The translations under genes and the position numbers were made by a program. Positions 40,256-48,517 of a DNA stretch of 64,000 nucleotides are shown one piece after another. Numbering within the stretch: the stretch's first letter is position 1; each line of letters begins with the position of its first letter. Location: contig NZ_BMPY01000023.1 in NCBI RefSeq assembly GCF_014647835.1, forward strand, positions 46,287 through 110,286. Reading direction: 5' to 3'. The notes below the pieces were generated by a model. That model saw only the letters and a program-made list of their open reading frames with translations. It was not told the origin of the DNA and did no database searches. Origin of the DNA: Microbispora rosea subsp. aerata (lineage in GTDB: Bacteria; Actinomycetota; Actinomycetes; Streptosporangiales; Streptosporangiaceae).

Positions 40256-40706
40256 TCACCTGGCACTCAACTCAGCACTTCACCGGGCACCGCTTCGGTC
40301 AGGGCGCTCACCAGGCGCCCACGCGCCGCTCCGCGTTCGTTGGACAGACACTCCCGCCTGGCGTACGCGCTGGGCACCTGCTCTGCGCTCGTCGGGCCGC
40401 TCGCTGTGCGCCTCGGGCGTCGGTGTACAGACACCTGCTCGGCGCACGTCCGGCATTTGTCCGGCGCCCATTGGGGCTCGCTGGACACCGGCTCGCCGTT
40501 CGCCGGGCACCTGCCGTGCGCCGCTCGCTGTACAGACACCTGATCGCCGCCCGCGAGGAGCCGCTCGGTCCTCGTCAAGGCGCTCGTCGGCGCCCGCTCG
40601 CCGGACGTCGGCTTGGCCGCTCGCCGGCCCAGCCACGCCCGCTCGCCGGCCCAGCCGCCCGCACGGCGTTCGCCGCAGGCCCGGCCAACGTTCGGCGTAC
40701 GGCCGC
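40240..40706. repeat. 11-bp phased repeats and degenerate array before the PucR gene
   Basis: GGCACTCA-type units recur every 11 bases at 40240, 40251, 40262 and, weaker, 40273. Beyond, TGTACAGACACCTG occurs at 40424-40437 and 40529-40542, with a weaker GGACAGACACTC near 40339. The filler is GCTCGC/GCCGGGC-rich. No gene is supported between the PucR start and the EF-hand stop. Confidence 0.65.
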
Positions 40707-40919
40707 TCAGCGCTGCTGGGTGCTGCTCAGCCAGGTGCCGAACTCCGCCAGGTCGATCAGGCCGTCGCGGTCGGCGTCGACCTTGTCGATCGCGCCCTGC
40801 GCCCCCTCCGGCGTGAGCGGCCGGCCGAGCACGTCCATCAGGCGTACGAGCTCCTCGGCCGAGATACGGCCGTCCCCGTCGGTGTCGATCAGTTGAAAAG
40901 TCGCCGCATATTCGCTCAT
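40707..40919 (-). CDS. Small EF-hand calcium-binding protein
   Basis: The 70-residue protein has two EF-hand loops: DTDGDGRISAEE (residues about 12-23) and DADRDGLIDLAE (about 48-59). Each has D-x-D-x-D/D-G and a final Glu, so both should bind Ca2+. There is no signal peptide, and it is a single EF-hand pair as in many small actinobacterial calcium proteins. ATG 40919 with GGAGGA 7-8 bases upstream is a strong start. It is monocistronic. Confidence 0.93.
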   Translation of the reverse strand: MSEYAATFQLIDTDGDGRISAEELVRLMDVLGRPLTPEGAQGAIDKVDADRDGLIDLAEFGTWLSSTQQR

Positions 40920-41036
40920 GCCGTCCTCCTCCGGGATCGCGATCAGCACCCTAGCTGAAAGCGGGCACCGCCCCCAGGGATCGCGGCCAAGCCGAGGCCC
41001 CGTTTTTGTCGGTGCCGTCTGCCAGCATGCGGTGGC

Positions 41037-41951
41037 GTGACGGGCAAGCTGGAGGGGAAGGTCGCACTGGTCGCCGGGGCGACCAGGGGCGCGGGGCGCG
41101 GCATCGCGGTCGAGCTGGGCGCGGCGGGGGCGACGGTCTACGTGACCGGCCGCAGCACCCGCGAGCGGCGCTCGGAGATGAACCGGCCGGAGACGATCGA
41201 GGAGACGGCCGAGCTGGTCACCGCCGCGGGCGGGCGCGGGATCGCCGTGCCGGTGGACCACCTCGATCGCGAGCAGGTGCGGGCCCTCGTGGAGCGGATC
41301 GACGCCGAGCAGGGCGCGCTCGACGTGCTGGTCAACGACATCTGGGGTGGCGAGCTGCTGTTCAGCTGGACCGACCGGCTCTGGGAGCACTCCCTCGACG
41401 ACGGCCTGCGCATCCTGCGGCTGGCGATCGACACGCACATCATCACCAGCCACTACGCGCTGCCGCTGCTGATCCGCAAGCCGGGCGGCCTGGTGGTCGA
41501 GATCACCGACGGCACGGCGGAGTACAACGCCGCCAACTACCGCGTCTCGTTCTTCTACGACCTGGCGAAGACGTCCGTGAACCGCATGGCGTTCGCCCAG
41601 GCCAGGGAGCTGGCGCCGCATGGCGCGACCGCGGTCTCGCTCACGCCGGGCTGGATGCGCTCGGAGATCATGCTGGAGCACTTCGGCGTGACGGAGGCCA
41701 ACTGGCGTGACGCGCTGGCCAAGGAGCCGCACTTCGCCATCTCCGAGACGCCGGCCTTCGTCGGGCGCGCGGTTGCGGCCCTGGCGGCCGATCCCGAGGT
41801 GAGCCGCTGGAACGGGCAGTCGCTGTCCAGCGGCCAGCTCGCCCAGGTGTACGGCTTCACCGACGTGGACGGCAGCCGCCCGGACTGCTGGCGATACCTG
41901 GTGGAGGTCCAGGAGCGTGGCCTCCTCGCCGACGTCACCGGCTACCGCTGA
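41037..41951 (+). CDS. SDR family oxidoreductase
   Basis: The 304-residue protein has the cofactor loop AGATRGAGRGIA (from about residue 14), GRSTRERRSE downstream suggesting NADP(H) preference, and the YDLAK catalytic Tyr/Lys pair. The usual catalytic Ser site reads EITDG, without Ser. This places it in a common actinobacterial SDR subgroup rather than the classical type. Start GTG 41037. The long middle (WGGELLFSWTDRLWEHSLDD) is another subgroup feature. The substrate is unknown. Confidence 0.88.
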   Translation: MTGKLEGKVALVAGATRGAGRGIAVELGAAGATVYVTGRSTRERRSEMNRPETIEETAELVTAAGGRGIAVPVDHLDREQVRALVERIDAEQGALDVLVNDIWGGELLFSWTDRLWEHSLDDGLRILRLAIDTHIITSHYALPLLIRKPGGLVVEITDGTAEYNAANYRVSFFYDLAKTSVNRMAFAQARELAPHGATAVSLTPGWMRSEIMLEHFGVTEANWRDALAKEPHFAISETPAFVGRAVAALAADPEVSRWNGQSLSSGQLAQVYGFTDVDGSRPDCWRYLVEVQERGLLADVTGYR

Positions 41952-42728
41952 CAGGTCCGCCCCACCGGAGGCGCGCCGCGAGAATCGGACGTCGCCGTGG
42001 CCTGACCACCAGACCCGGCTGTGTGCGGGGGGCTTGGGACTGGGGTGGCCTGGAGGCTGGAGTGGGGTTTGGCTGTGTGTGTTCTGAGGGGGCGGCCAGG
42101 GTTCTCACACGGTGTGACCCGGACTCGATGCGCGGGCGTCGCCTGGGTGGGTTGCGGGGGCCGTACGTGGGTCTGGAGGGGCTGTGGCGGTTACTCGCGG
42201 GGGCGTCGGCTTGGTCTGAAGATCGGGCTTTCCGGGGCGAATGATCGGATGAATCCGGTGCCGGCTCGGGGAGGACGCCCCGGCTTCTTAACGGGCTTGG
42301 GTGGCGACGGTTGAGAAGGCGTCCCAACCTCTGGGCGGGCTTGAGGTTGCGGCGGCTCGGGAACGATATCTCGGCTTCTGAACGGGCTCGGGTGGCGACG
42401 GTTGAGAAGGCGTCCCGGTCTCTGGGCGGGCTTGAGGTTGCGGCGGTTCGGGAACGGTATCTCGGCTTCTGAACGGGCTCGGGGGTGCGATGGTTCGGGG
42501 AGGAGGCCCCGGTCTCTGAACGGGCCGGAGTGGCGGCGGTGCGGGAAGGGCGTCCTGGTCTCGGAACGGGGGCAGCGATGGTTTGGGGCCGCGCGCGTGT
42601 CCCCCGGGTCCGCGGCGTGCCCGGGAGGCAACCGGGGGTGATCCGGGACGCCGGGGCGTGGGGGAGCCGGGGGACGCGCGCCCGCCGGGCGGGCCGCCAT
42701 GGAGATGACGGCCCGGACCCGAGCGAGG
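41952..42728. repeat. Tandem 91-bp repeat array in a 777-bp gene-free gap
   Basis: Units starting CGGCTTCT at 42281, 42372 and 42463 give two almost identical 91-bp copies and a decayed third. Each unit is itself two related halves of about 45 bp, with GCG-CGGTT and CGGGCT words in both. Similar but weaker halves continue to about 42580, and G/T-rich sequence occupies 42000-42280. The period is not a multiple of three and no frame has coding character. Confidence 0.9.
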
Positions 42729-43838
42729 TCAGGCCGCCGTGCAGGCGGGAGTGGGGCTGGAGTTGGAGCCGTTCCAGGAGGCGATGAAGCCCATCGTGGT
42801 GCTCGCGCCGGCGCCGAGGGAGCCGTTCCAGCTCTCGTTCTTCACGGTCACGTTCGCCCCGCTCTGGGTGGCCTTGCCGCCCCACGCCTGGGTGAGCTGC
42901 TGCCCGTCGGCGAAGGTCCAGGTCACGGTCCAGCCGCTGATGGGCGTGCTGCCGGTGTTCTCGACCGTGACCTCGCCCTGGAAGCCGCCGCCCCACTGGT
43001 TGGTGACCTTGTAGGTCGCGGCGCAGCCGGAGGTGCCGGGCGTGGGGGACGGCGAGGGCGACGGGGTCGGCGTGGGGCTGGGGCTGGGGGTCGCGCTGGG
43101 ACTGGGGGTCGCGCTGGGGCTCTGGCTCGGGCTGGGGGACGGCTGCACCCCGCTGATCAGCGCCGTCAGAGCGGGATACCACTTGTCCGCCATCTTCTGG
43201 TCGCCGCTCGCGTTGGGGTGGACGCCGTCGTAGGTGTCGGTGCTCGTGCTGAAGCCGGTCCACTGGTCGACGACCACGATGGGGGAGGCCGCCGTGGTCT
43301 CCGAGGCGGCCCAGCCCGGAATCGCGTTGTTCAGGGCGACGGCCCGCTGGGCGCACTCGGGGCAGGTGCTCGGGTTCATCGGGATGATCTGCGCGACGAG
43401 GATCTTCATGTTCGGGTTGCTCGCCCGCATCTGGTCCACGAGCTTGCTGTAGGCCGCGAGGATCGTGGTGGTGGGCCGGTTGCTCCACACGTCGTTGGTG
43501 CCGAAGTGCATCATCACGATGTCGGGGCGCGTGGCCGAGAGCCAGCCGGGGAGCTGGTTCTGGTCGGCGACGTTCGTCACGAGGTAGCCGCCGTGGCCCT
43601 CGTTGTCGCCGTCGTACGGCACCCCGCAGCCCTGCGCGGGCAGCGTGCCGACCATGTCGATGTTGGTGTAGCCGGTGCTCTGCAGCTTGTTCCACAGCAG
43701 GGCCCGCCAGCAGCCGGGCGATCCGGTGATCGAGTCACCCAGGGGCATGATCCGCACCGGGGCCGCCTCGGCGGGCCGGGCGACGAGCAGCCCCAGCACT
43801 ATGAGCAGGGCCGCCACCACCGCGTTTCTCTTCGACAT
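42729..43838 (-). CDS. Secreted SGNH esterase with C-terminal cellulose-binding domain (CBM2)
   Basis: The 369-residue secreted protein has a signal peptide (AVVAALLIVLGLLVARPAEA) and an SGNH hydrolase domain at about 28-235. Block I is MPLGDSITG (Ser), then HGGY, GTNDVW (Asn) and DGVHPNASG (Asp and His). The layout resembles carbohydrate esterase family 3 acetyl-xylan esterases. A Pro/Ser linker with SPSATPSPSP repeats leads to a CBM2 of about 100 residues with Cys near both ends and the conserved Trp in WTVTWTF. ATG 43838 has GGGAGAGG upstream. It probably deacetylates plant polysaccharide. Confidence 0.92.
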   Translation of the reverse strand: MSKRNAVVAALLIVLGLLVARPAEAAPVRIMPLGDSITGSPGCWRALLWNKLQSTGYTNIDMVGTLPAQGCGVPYDGDNEGHGGYLVTNVADQNQLPGWLSATRPDIVMMHFGTNDVWSNRPTTTILAAYSKLVDQMRASNPNMKILVAQIIPMNPSTCPECAQRAVALNNAIPGWAASETTAASPIVVVDQWTGFSTSTDTYDGVHPNASGDQKMADKWYPALTALISGVQPSPSPSQSPSATPSPSATPSPSPTPTPSPSPSPTPGTSGCAATYKVTNQWGGGFQGEVTVENTGSTPISGWTVTWTFADGQQLTQAWGGKATQSGANVTVKNESWNGSLGAGASTTMGFIASWNGSNSSPTPACTAA

Positions 43839-44132
43839 CGCGCCTCTCCCTCGTGCCGTCCGGCGCGATGGTAGAGAGCGGTCCGTCGCCCGGCCCAGGG
43901 ACGAGGCGGGCCGAAAGCCCTGACCAGCGGGGATGTATGTACGTTTCATCCGATGATTGACCTAGAGAGATCTACGTCACCAGAACGTCGCATCTGTCCC
44001 GTACGACTCCTGGAGCGCGACGACCTCCCGGGTACGGCGCCGGGGGCGGGTGTGGAGTTCCATCCGCCAACTACGAGCGAATATGCTGCTCCGGGTTAAC
44101 TTTCCGCACGTCATCGAGAGGATCCGGTCCCC

Positions 44133-44225
44133 ATGTACAAGGAGTTCCTCGGCGAGGTCGTGGTGTGGCTGATCCCCATCGTCATCCTTGTGGGCATCGC
44201 GCTGCTGGTGACCAGTCACGCCTGA
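44133..44225 (+). CDS. 30-residue single-pass membrane peptide
   Basis: ATG 44133 opens MYKEFLGEVVVWLIPIVILV and the frame ends VTSHA. It has a short charged head, one transmembrane helix of about 20 residues and a three- to four-residue polar tail. GAGAGGA lies 10-11 bases upstream, and a textbook intrinsic terminator starts 15 bases after the stop, so this is an independent transcription unit. It resembles the small hydrophobic peptides found beside secondary-metabolite or membrane genes, but no family is recognised. It lies directly upstream of the P450-terpene operon. A link to it is inferred from position only. Confidence 0.7.
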   Translation: MYKEFLGEVVVWLIPIVILVGIALLVTSHA

Positions 44226-44240
44226 CGACGCGTCGCGAGG

Positions 44241-44276
44241 AAGGCCGGGCCGTTAAGGCCCGGCCTTTCTCATTTT
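44241..44276 (+). terminator. Strong intrinsic terminator
   Basis: AAGGCCGGGCC (44241-44251), loop GTTAA and GGCCCGGCCTT (44257-44267) form a perfect 11-bp stem followed by TCTCATTTTT. This is the best terminator in the window and separates the small peptide gene from the P450 promoter. Confidence 0.9.
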
Positions 44277-44438
44277 TCGGTCTCGTCAAAGCCGTACATC
44301 GCGCCCGATCTGGCCATAGCAGCCGCATCTCTGGCCACAGCAGCATAAAAGTGGCACTGACCTGCAATGTTGATCAATCCGAGCGGATCATGTGATACTT
44401 CGCGGATTGACGTGAGGTCAAGTGGGGAGCAAACCGAG
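44277..44438 (+). promoter_or_regulatory. Promoter region of the P450-terpene operon
   Basis: A 15-base element TCTGGCCAYAGCAGC occurs at 44309-44323 and 44330-44344, exactly two helical turns (21 bp) apart. TTGATCAA (44370-44377) and ATCATGTGAT (44387-44396) are palindromes closer to the start. TGATCA words reappear in the conservon promoter. The binding protein is unknown. Confidence 0.5.
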
Positions 44439-45806
44439 ATGTCGATCGATGTTGCCGCGAACCCGGTCCGACAAGCGAGAACTCTTCCCCTCCGGCAGGT
44501 CCTTCCCGCGATCCTCCGTGATCCGGTGCGCGCCATCCTCGAGATCGGCCGGGCGTCCGGCGGTGACATCGTCAGAGTGAACCTCGGTCCCTTCCGGCCA
44601 TACCTGATCACGCATCCCGATCACCTGCAGCACGTCCTGCGCGGCAACTCCGCCAACTACCGGCGTGACGGCGTCCTGTGGAAGCCGTTGCACCGGTTGT
44701 TCGGGGAGAGCGTCATGGCGGACGGCCCCGCCTGGGAGAAGAGCCGCAAGGCTCTGCAGCCCGTGTTCACGGCGAAGAACGTCGAGGCGCTCGCCGCCCG
44801 CATGGCGGAGACGGCCAGTGAGGGGATCGACGAGCTCGCCGCACCGGCCCGGTCCGGCCTGCCCATCGACGTCCCGTCGGCGATGGCGCGGATCGTCAAC
44901 AGGGTCGTGATGCGGATCTTCTTCGGCGACAAGATCACCATGGCGGACGCGGAAAGGCTCGCCCCGGCGTTCGACGCGGTGGGCACGTCCGTCATCTTCC
45001 GCTACCTGCTGCCGTTCGTCCCCTATCGCGTCCCGCTCCCCGGCGACCGCGCCTTCGGGAACGCCCTGCGGACGATCGACGACGTCGTGGTCCCGCTCGT
45101 GGACAGGCACAAGGACAGGCCGGGGGACGGCGACGACATCGTCTCCGTCCTGTGCCGGGCCGCGGACTCGGCGGGCGGCGGGCCGAAGGCCCGGTGGGTG
45201 CGCGACAACCTGGTCGCCATGCTGGCCACCGCCACGGAGACCACGGCGGGCGCGCTCACCTGGCTGTGGCCCCTGCTGCAGGCGCATCCCGAGGTGGCCG
45301 CGAGGTTGCGGCAGGAGATCCGCCAGGTGGTCGGGGACGGGCCCGTACGGCCCGCGCACGTGCCGAACCTGACGTACACGAAGCAGGTCGTGCAGGAGCT
45401 GCTGCGGCTGTTCCCCGTGGGCTGGCTGTTCCCCCGGATGGTCGTCGAGCCGGAGGTCCTCGGCGGCGTGCTGCTCGAGAAGGGCGAGACGCTCGTCATC
45501 AGCCCGTTCATCACCCACCGCATGGAGGCGTTCTGGGAGCGGCCCGAGGAGTTCGATCCCGGCCGCTTCTCCGGGCGCGGGTCCTCGGGGCGGCACAGGT
45601 ACGCGTACTTCCCGTTCGGCGGAGGTCCTCATCAGTGTCTCGGCATGCACGTCTTCATGCTGGAGACCCAACTGATCGTCGCCGGCATCCTCAGCCGCTT
45701 CGAACTGGTCTCCTGCACCCCGGAGGTGGCCACCCCCCAGATCGGAGCCTCGCTGCGGCCACGCCAGCGGGTCGAGATCACCCTGCGTCCCCTTCCTCGT
45801 ACGTGA
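44439..45806 (+). CDS. Cytochrome P450 of the diterpenoid operon
   Basis: The 455-residue P450 has the I-helix ATATETTAGALTW, the K-helix E-L-L-R in VVQELLRLFPVGW, the PERF-like region DPGRFSGRG, and the haem loop FPFGGGPHQCLG with Cys400 as ligand. It is soluble, with no membrane anchor, and would need ferredoxin partners, which are not in the window. ATG 44439 has GGGGAG about 10 bases upstream. It is first in an operon with class I and class II terpene synthases, so it most likely oxidises their product. It also sits where conservons often carry a P450 (CvnE). Confidence 0.93.
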   Translation: MSIDVAANPVRQARTLPLRQVLPAILRDPVRAILEIGRASGGDIVRVNLGPFRPYLITHPDHLQHVLRGNSANYRRDGVLWKPLHRLFGESVMADGPAWEKSRKALQPVFTAKNVEALAARMAETASEGIDELAAPARSGLPIDVPSAMARIVNRVVMRIFFGDKITMADAERLAPAFDAVGTSVIFRYLLPFVPYRVPLPGDRAFGNALRTIDDVVVPLVDRHKDRPGDGDDIVSVLCRAADSAGGGPKARWVRDNLVAMLATATETTAGALTWLWPLLQAHPEVAARLRQEIRQVVGDGPVRPAHVPNLTYTKQVVQELLRLFPVGWLFPRMVVEPEVLGGVLLEKGETLVISPFITHRMEAFWERPEEFDPGRFSGRGSSGRHRYAYFPFGGGPHQCLGMHVFMLETQLIVAGILSRFELVSCTPEVATPQIGASLRPRQRVEITLRPLPRT

Positions 45807-45820
45807 TCGGGATTTCACAC

Positions 45821-46711
45821 ATGAAGAAGCTGACAGGTGACGAGCTCCGGGCGGCCAGGGAGTGCGGCGCCGCCGCGGCCGTGTCCGCCGAGCTCCAGCG
45901 GGATCTGCGCGAGTGCCGGGACGCCTATCCCGATCTCTTCCCCGCGCGGCCGTTCGACTCGGCGCTGTTCACCGCGGTCGCGCAGGCGAACGCGTTCGGC
46001 GCGCCGTGGTTGAGCGCGGACCGGTTGCGCGTCGCGAGCCGTACGGCGCTGTGGATCTTCGCGCTCGACTGGCTGCTCGACTACAAGGCGACGTCACGCG
46101 ACGAGGTGGAGCGCCTCGTCCGCGGCTGCCTGGAGGCGGCGGACGGCTCCCCGCCGCCGGACTTCCCCCTGGGCCGCTTCCTCGCCGAGATCCGGGACGA
46201 GCTCGCGGCGAGCCCCGCGTTCGCCGGCCGGGAGGCCGTCTGGCGGGAGGAGCTGCGGCGGATGCTGTCGGCCATGGCCCGGGAGTGGGAGTGGAAGACG
46301 GCCGCCCGCGAGGGGGCGCCGCTGCCGACCCTGGACGAGTATCTCGACAACGCGGACAACTTCGGCTCGTCCTTCGTCAACGTCTCCCACTGGATCAAGG
46401 GCGCGGATCCGGCCGCGCTCGTGCGGCTCGACGACCTCAGGGTCGCGAGCGGCCAGGTGCAGCGCGTTCTCCGCCTGCTCAACGACCTGGCCACGTACGA
46501 GCGGGACGTCACCTGGGGCGACCTCAACGCGCGGATGCTCTGCTCCGGCAGGGAGGAAGTCGTCGAACGCATAAACGTCCTGGTGGACGGGTGCGGCGAG
46601 CTGCTTGAGCCGCTGCGCGACGTCTGCGCGGACGAGGTGGTCTATCTGGAAAGGCAAATCGGGTACAGCATGGGCTTCTACGGGATCACCGACTACTGGG
46701 GTGGGCTGTGA
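45821..46711 (+). CDS. Class I terpene synthase (diterpene type)
   Basis: The 296-residue protein consists of the alpha-helical class I fold only. The metal-binding motif reads D83-W-L-L-D87 within WIFALDWLLDYKATSRDEV, a DxxxD variant. The NSE/DTE motif is N221-D-L-A-T225-Y-E-R-D229, with Asp at the last position. F and W residues line the expected pocket (FGSSFVNVSHWI and GFYGITDYWGG). The size and the adjacent class II cyclase fit the second enzyme of bacterial labdane-related pathways. ATG 45821 lies 14 bp after the P450 stop. GTG 45803 is an alternative. The product is unknown. Confidence 0.85.
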   Translation: MKKLTGDELRAARECGAAAAVSAELQRDLRECRDAYPDLFPARPFDSALFTAVAQANAFGAPWLSADRLRVASRTALWIFALDWLLDYKATSRDEVERLVRGCLEAADGSPPPDFPLGRFLAEIRDELAASPAFAGREAVWREELRRMLSAMAREWEWKTAAREGAPLPTLDEYLDNADNFGSSFVNVSHWIKGADPAALVRLDDLRVASGQVQRVLRLLNDLATYERDVTWGDLNARMLCSGREEVVERINVLVDGCGELLEPLRDVCADEVVYLERQIGYSMGFYGITDYWGGL

Positions 46712-48294
46712 GCGTCGGCGAACTGACCTTCCCCAAGGCGATCGACGTGGCGGCTGCCGCCGCCGAACTGGTCACCGATCTCATGGTCCGGCCGTGGGGC
46801 ACGGTCTCCCCCTCGGTGTACGAGACCGGGCGGCTGGTGAGCCAGGCGCCGTGGCTGGTGGGCCACGCGGAACGGGTGCGCTTCCTGCTGGACGGCCAGC
46901 GGCCCGACGGCTCCTGGGGCGGGCCGGAGGGATACTCCCTCGTCCCCACGTTGAGCGCGACCGAGGCGCTCCTGTGCGCGCTGTCGCGGGGGGAGCCCGA
47001 CGCGGACAGGCTCGCCGGGGCGGCCGGCAGTGGGCTCGACTATCTGCTCGGCTGGCCGCCGCGGGGCGTCGCGCCGCTGCTGCCCGACATGCCGGCGATC
47101 GAGCTGATCGTGCCCGCGCTGGTCGAGCTGGTCAACGCGCACTTGGACGCGCTGAGCGAGCGGGACGTGCCGCATCTCGCCGGGCGTCCGAGACTGCGGC
47201 TGCCCGCGGGCATGAACGACCGGGTGCTCGCCGCAGTCAGGTCGAGGGTCGGCTCCGGCGCGGAACTGCCGCAGAAGCTCATGCACGCGCTGGAGGTGGC
47301 CGGCCCCGCCGCCCACGGGGCCCCGGGCGTCCAGCCGACCTCGATCGGCACCGTCGGCGCGTCCCCGGCCGCCACCGCGGCCTGGCTCGGCGGCGGCGCG
47401 CTGCCGGATCACGGCACCGCGGCCAGGCGGCACCTGGAGGCGGTCGCCCTGCGGTACGGCGGGCCGGTCCCCGTGGGCCTCCCGATCACGGTGTTCGAGC
47501 GCGGCTGGGTGCTGAGCTGGCTCGCCCGCGCGGGGGTCCCCTTCGACGTGCCGCCGGAGATGCTGGCGGACCTGCGGGCCGCGATCCAGCCGGTCGGCAC
47601 GCCCGCCGGCGCCGGTCTGCCGCCGGACGCCGACACCACGTCGGTCGCGCTGTACGCCCTCGCCCTCCTCGGCATGCCGTACGAGCCGGGCAGCCTGTGG
47701 GCCTTCCGCACCGACACCCATTTCTGCACCTGGCAGGGGGAAGAGGGGGCGTCGGTCAGCGTGAACGCGCACGTGCTCGACGCCTTCGGGCAGTACGCGG
47801 CGGTGCGGCCGGAGGCCGCCGAGCGCTACCGGCCCGACATGGACGCGATCGGGGCCTGGCTCTGCGAGCGCCAGCGGCCGGAGGGGTGGTGGGACGACCG
47901 ATGGCACGCCTCGCCCTACTACGCGACCGTGTCCTGCGCGCTGGCGCTGAACGAGTTCGGCGGCGCCGGCTGCGCGTCTTCTGTACGGCGGGCCGTGCGA
48001 TGGGTGCTGGAGACCCAGCGGGCCGACGGATCCTGGGGCCGCTGGGAGGGCACCAGGGAGGAGACGGCCTACGCGATGCAGCTGCTGCTGCTGGCGGGGG
48101 AGGAGGAGCTCGTCGCGGAGGCGGCCGCCAGGGGATACGACTATCTGCTCCGGGCGAGCGAGGCCGACGACCCGCCGATGTGGCACGATAAGGATCTTTA
48201 CCTACCGGCGGCGGTGGTCAGAGCGGCGATCCTCGCGGCCCTGCAGCTTGCACAGTCCAGTCGACTTGTTGTCGCAAGGCAGGGTCAACTATGA
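46708..48294 (+). CDS. Class II diterpene cyclase (DxDTT type)
   Basis: The 528-residue beta-gamma-domain cyclase initiates cyclisation by protonating GGPP. The acid motif is D307-A-D309-T-T within LPPDADTTSVALYAL, a variant of DxDD. QW-like repeats are present: QRPDGSWGGPEG near 64, QRPEGWWDD and QRADGSWGRWEG in the C-terminal half. The length matches bacterial copalyl-type diphosphate synthases. GTG 46708 overlaps the class I stop (GTGA), so the two cyclases are made together. The stereochemistry and skeleton cannot be inferred from sequence by eye. Confidence 0.88.
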   Translation: MSVGELTFPKAIDVAAAAAELVTDLMVRPWGTVSPSVYETGRLVSQAPWLVGHAERVRFLLDGQRPDGSWGGPEGYSLVPTLSATEALLCALSRGEPDADRLAGAAGSGLDYLLGWPPRGVAPLLPDMPAIELIVPALVELVNAHLDALSERDVPHLAGRPRLRLPAGMNDRVLAAVRSRVGSGAELPQKLMHALEVAGPAAHGAPGVQPTSIGTVGASPAATAAWLGGGALPDHGTAARRHLEAVALRYGGPVPVGLPITVFERGWVLSWLARAGVPFDVPPEMLADLRAAIQPVGTPAGAGLPPDADTTSVALYALALLGMPYEPGSLWAFRTDTHFCTWQGEEGASVSVNAHVLDAFGQYAAVRPEAAERYRPDMDAIGAWLCERQRPEGWWDDRWHASPYYATVSCALALNEFGGAGCASSVRRAVRWVLETQRADGSWGRWEGTREETAYAMQLLLLAGEEELVAEAAARGYDYLLRASEADDPPMWHDKDLYLPAAVVRAAILAALQLAQSSRLVVARQGQL

Positions 48295-48517
48295 TCACCA
48301 GGTCGCTTGATCACGCTATATAGGCATACATTCGTACATTTGCCCCAAATGGCGTACATAATGCGGCCTTGAGCGATTTTCTATCCATTGCTAGGGTGGC
48401 GGGTCGTGGCGCGGCTGTAAATTGTTGGGCGTATGTCCGCCGCCCTAGCGATGAGCTTCTGGTTAATCGCCGGGAAACGCGCTATGACGGCTTTTCATAT
48501 GTCGCTTGGTGGGTGTT
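48295..48517 (+). promoter_or_regulatory. AT-rich conservon promoter with nested palindromes
   Basis: CATTTG-CCC-CAAATG (48337-48351) lies inside a wider symmetric field flanked by GTACAT words and GCAT...ATGC (48324-48364). Two TGATCAC words (48293-48299 and 48308-48314) precede it and match TGATCA elements before the P450. The terpene operon could partly read through, since no hairpin is seen between them. Confidence 0.5.

Noticed and set aside
40280-40636. 118-codon minus-strand frame with RRAGV repeats as a protein
   Set aside because: The repeats mirror the degenerate DNA array, the codon pattern is not gene-like and there is no start signal.
42281-42560. CRISPR array
   Set aside because: The units are contiguous with no unique spacers, the period is 91 bp with internal halves, and no cas genes are near.
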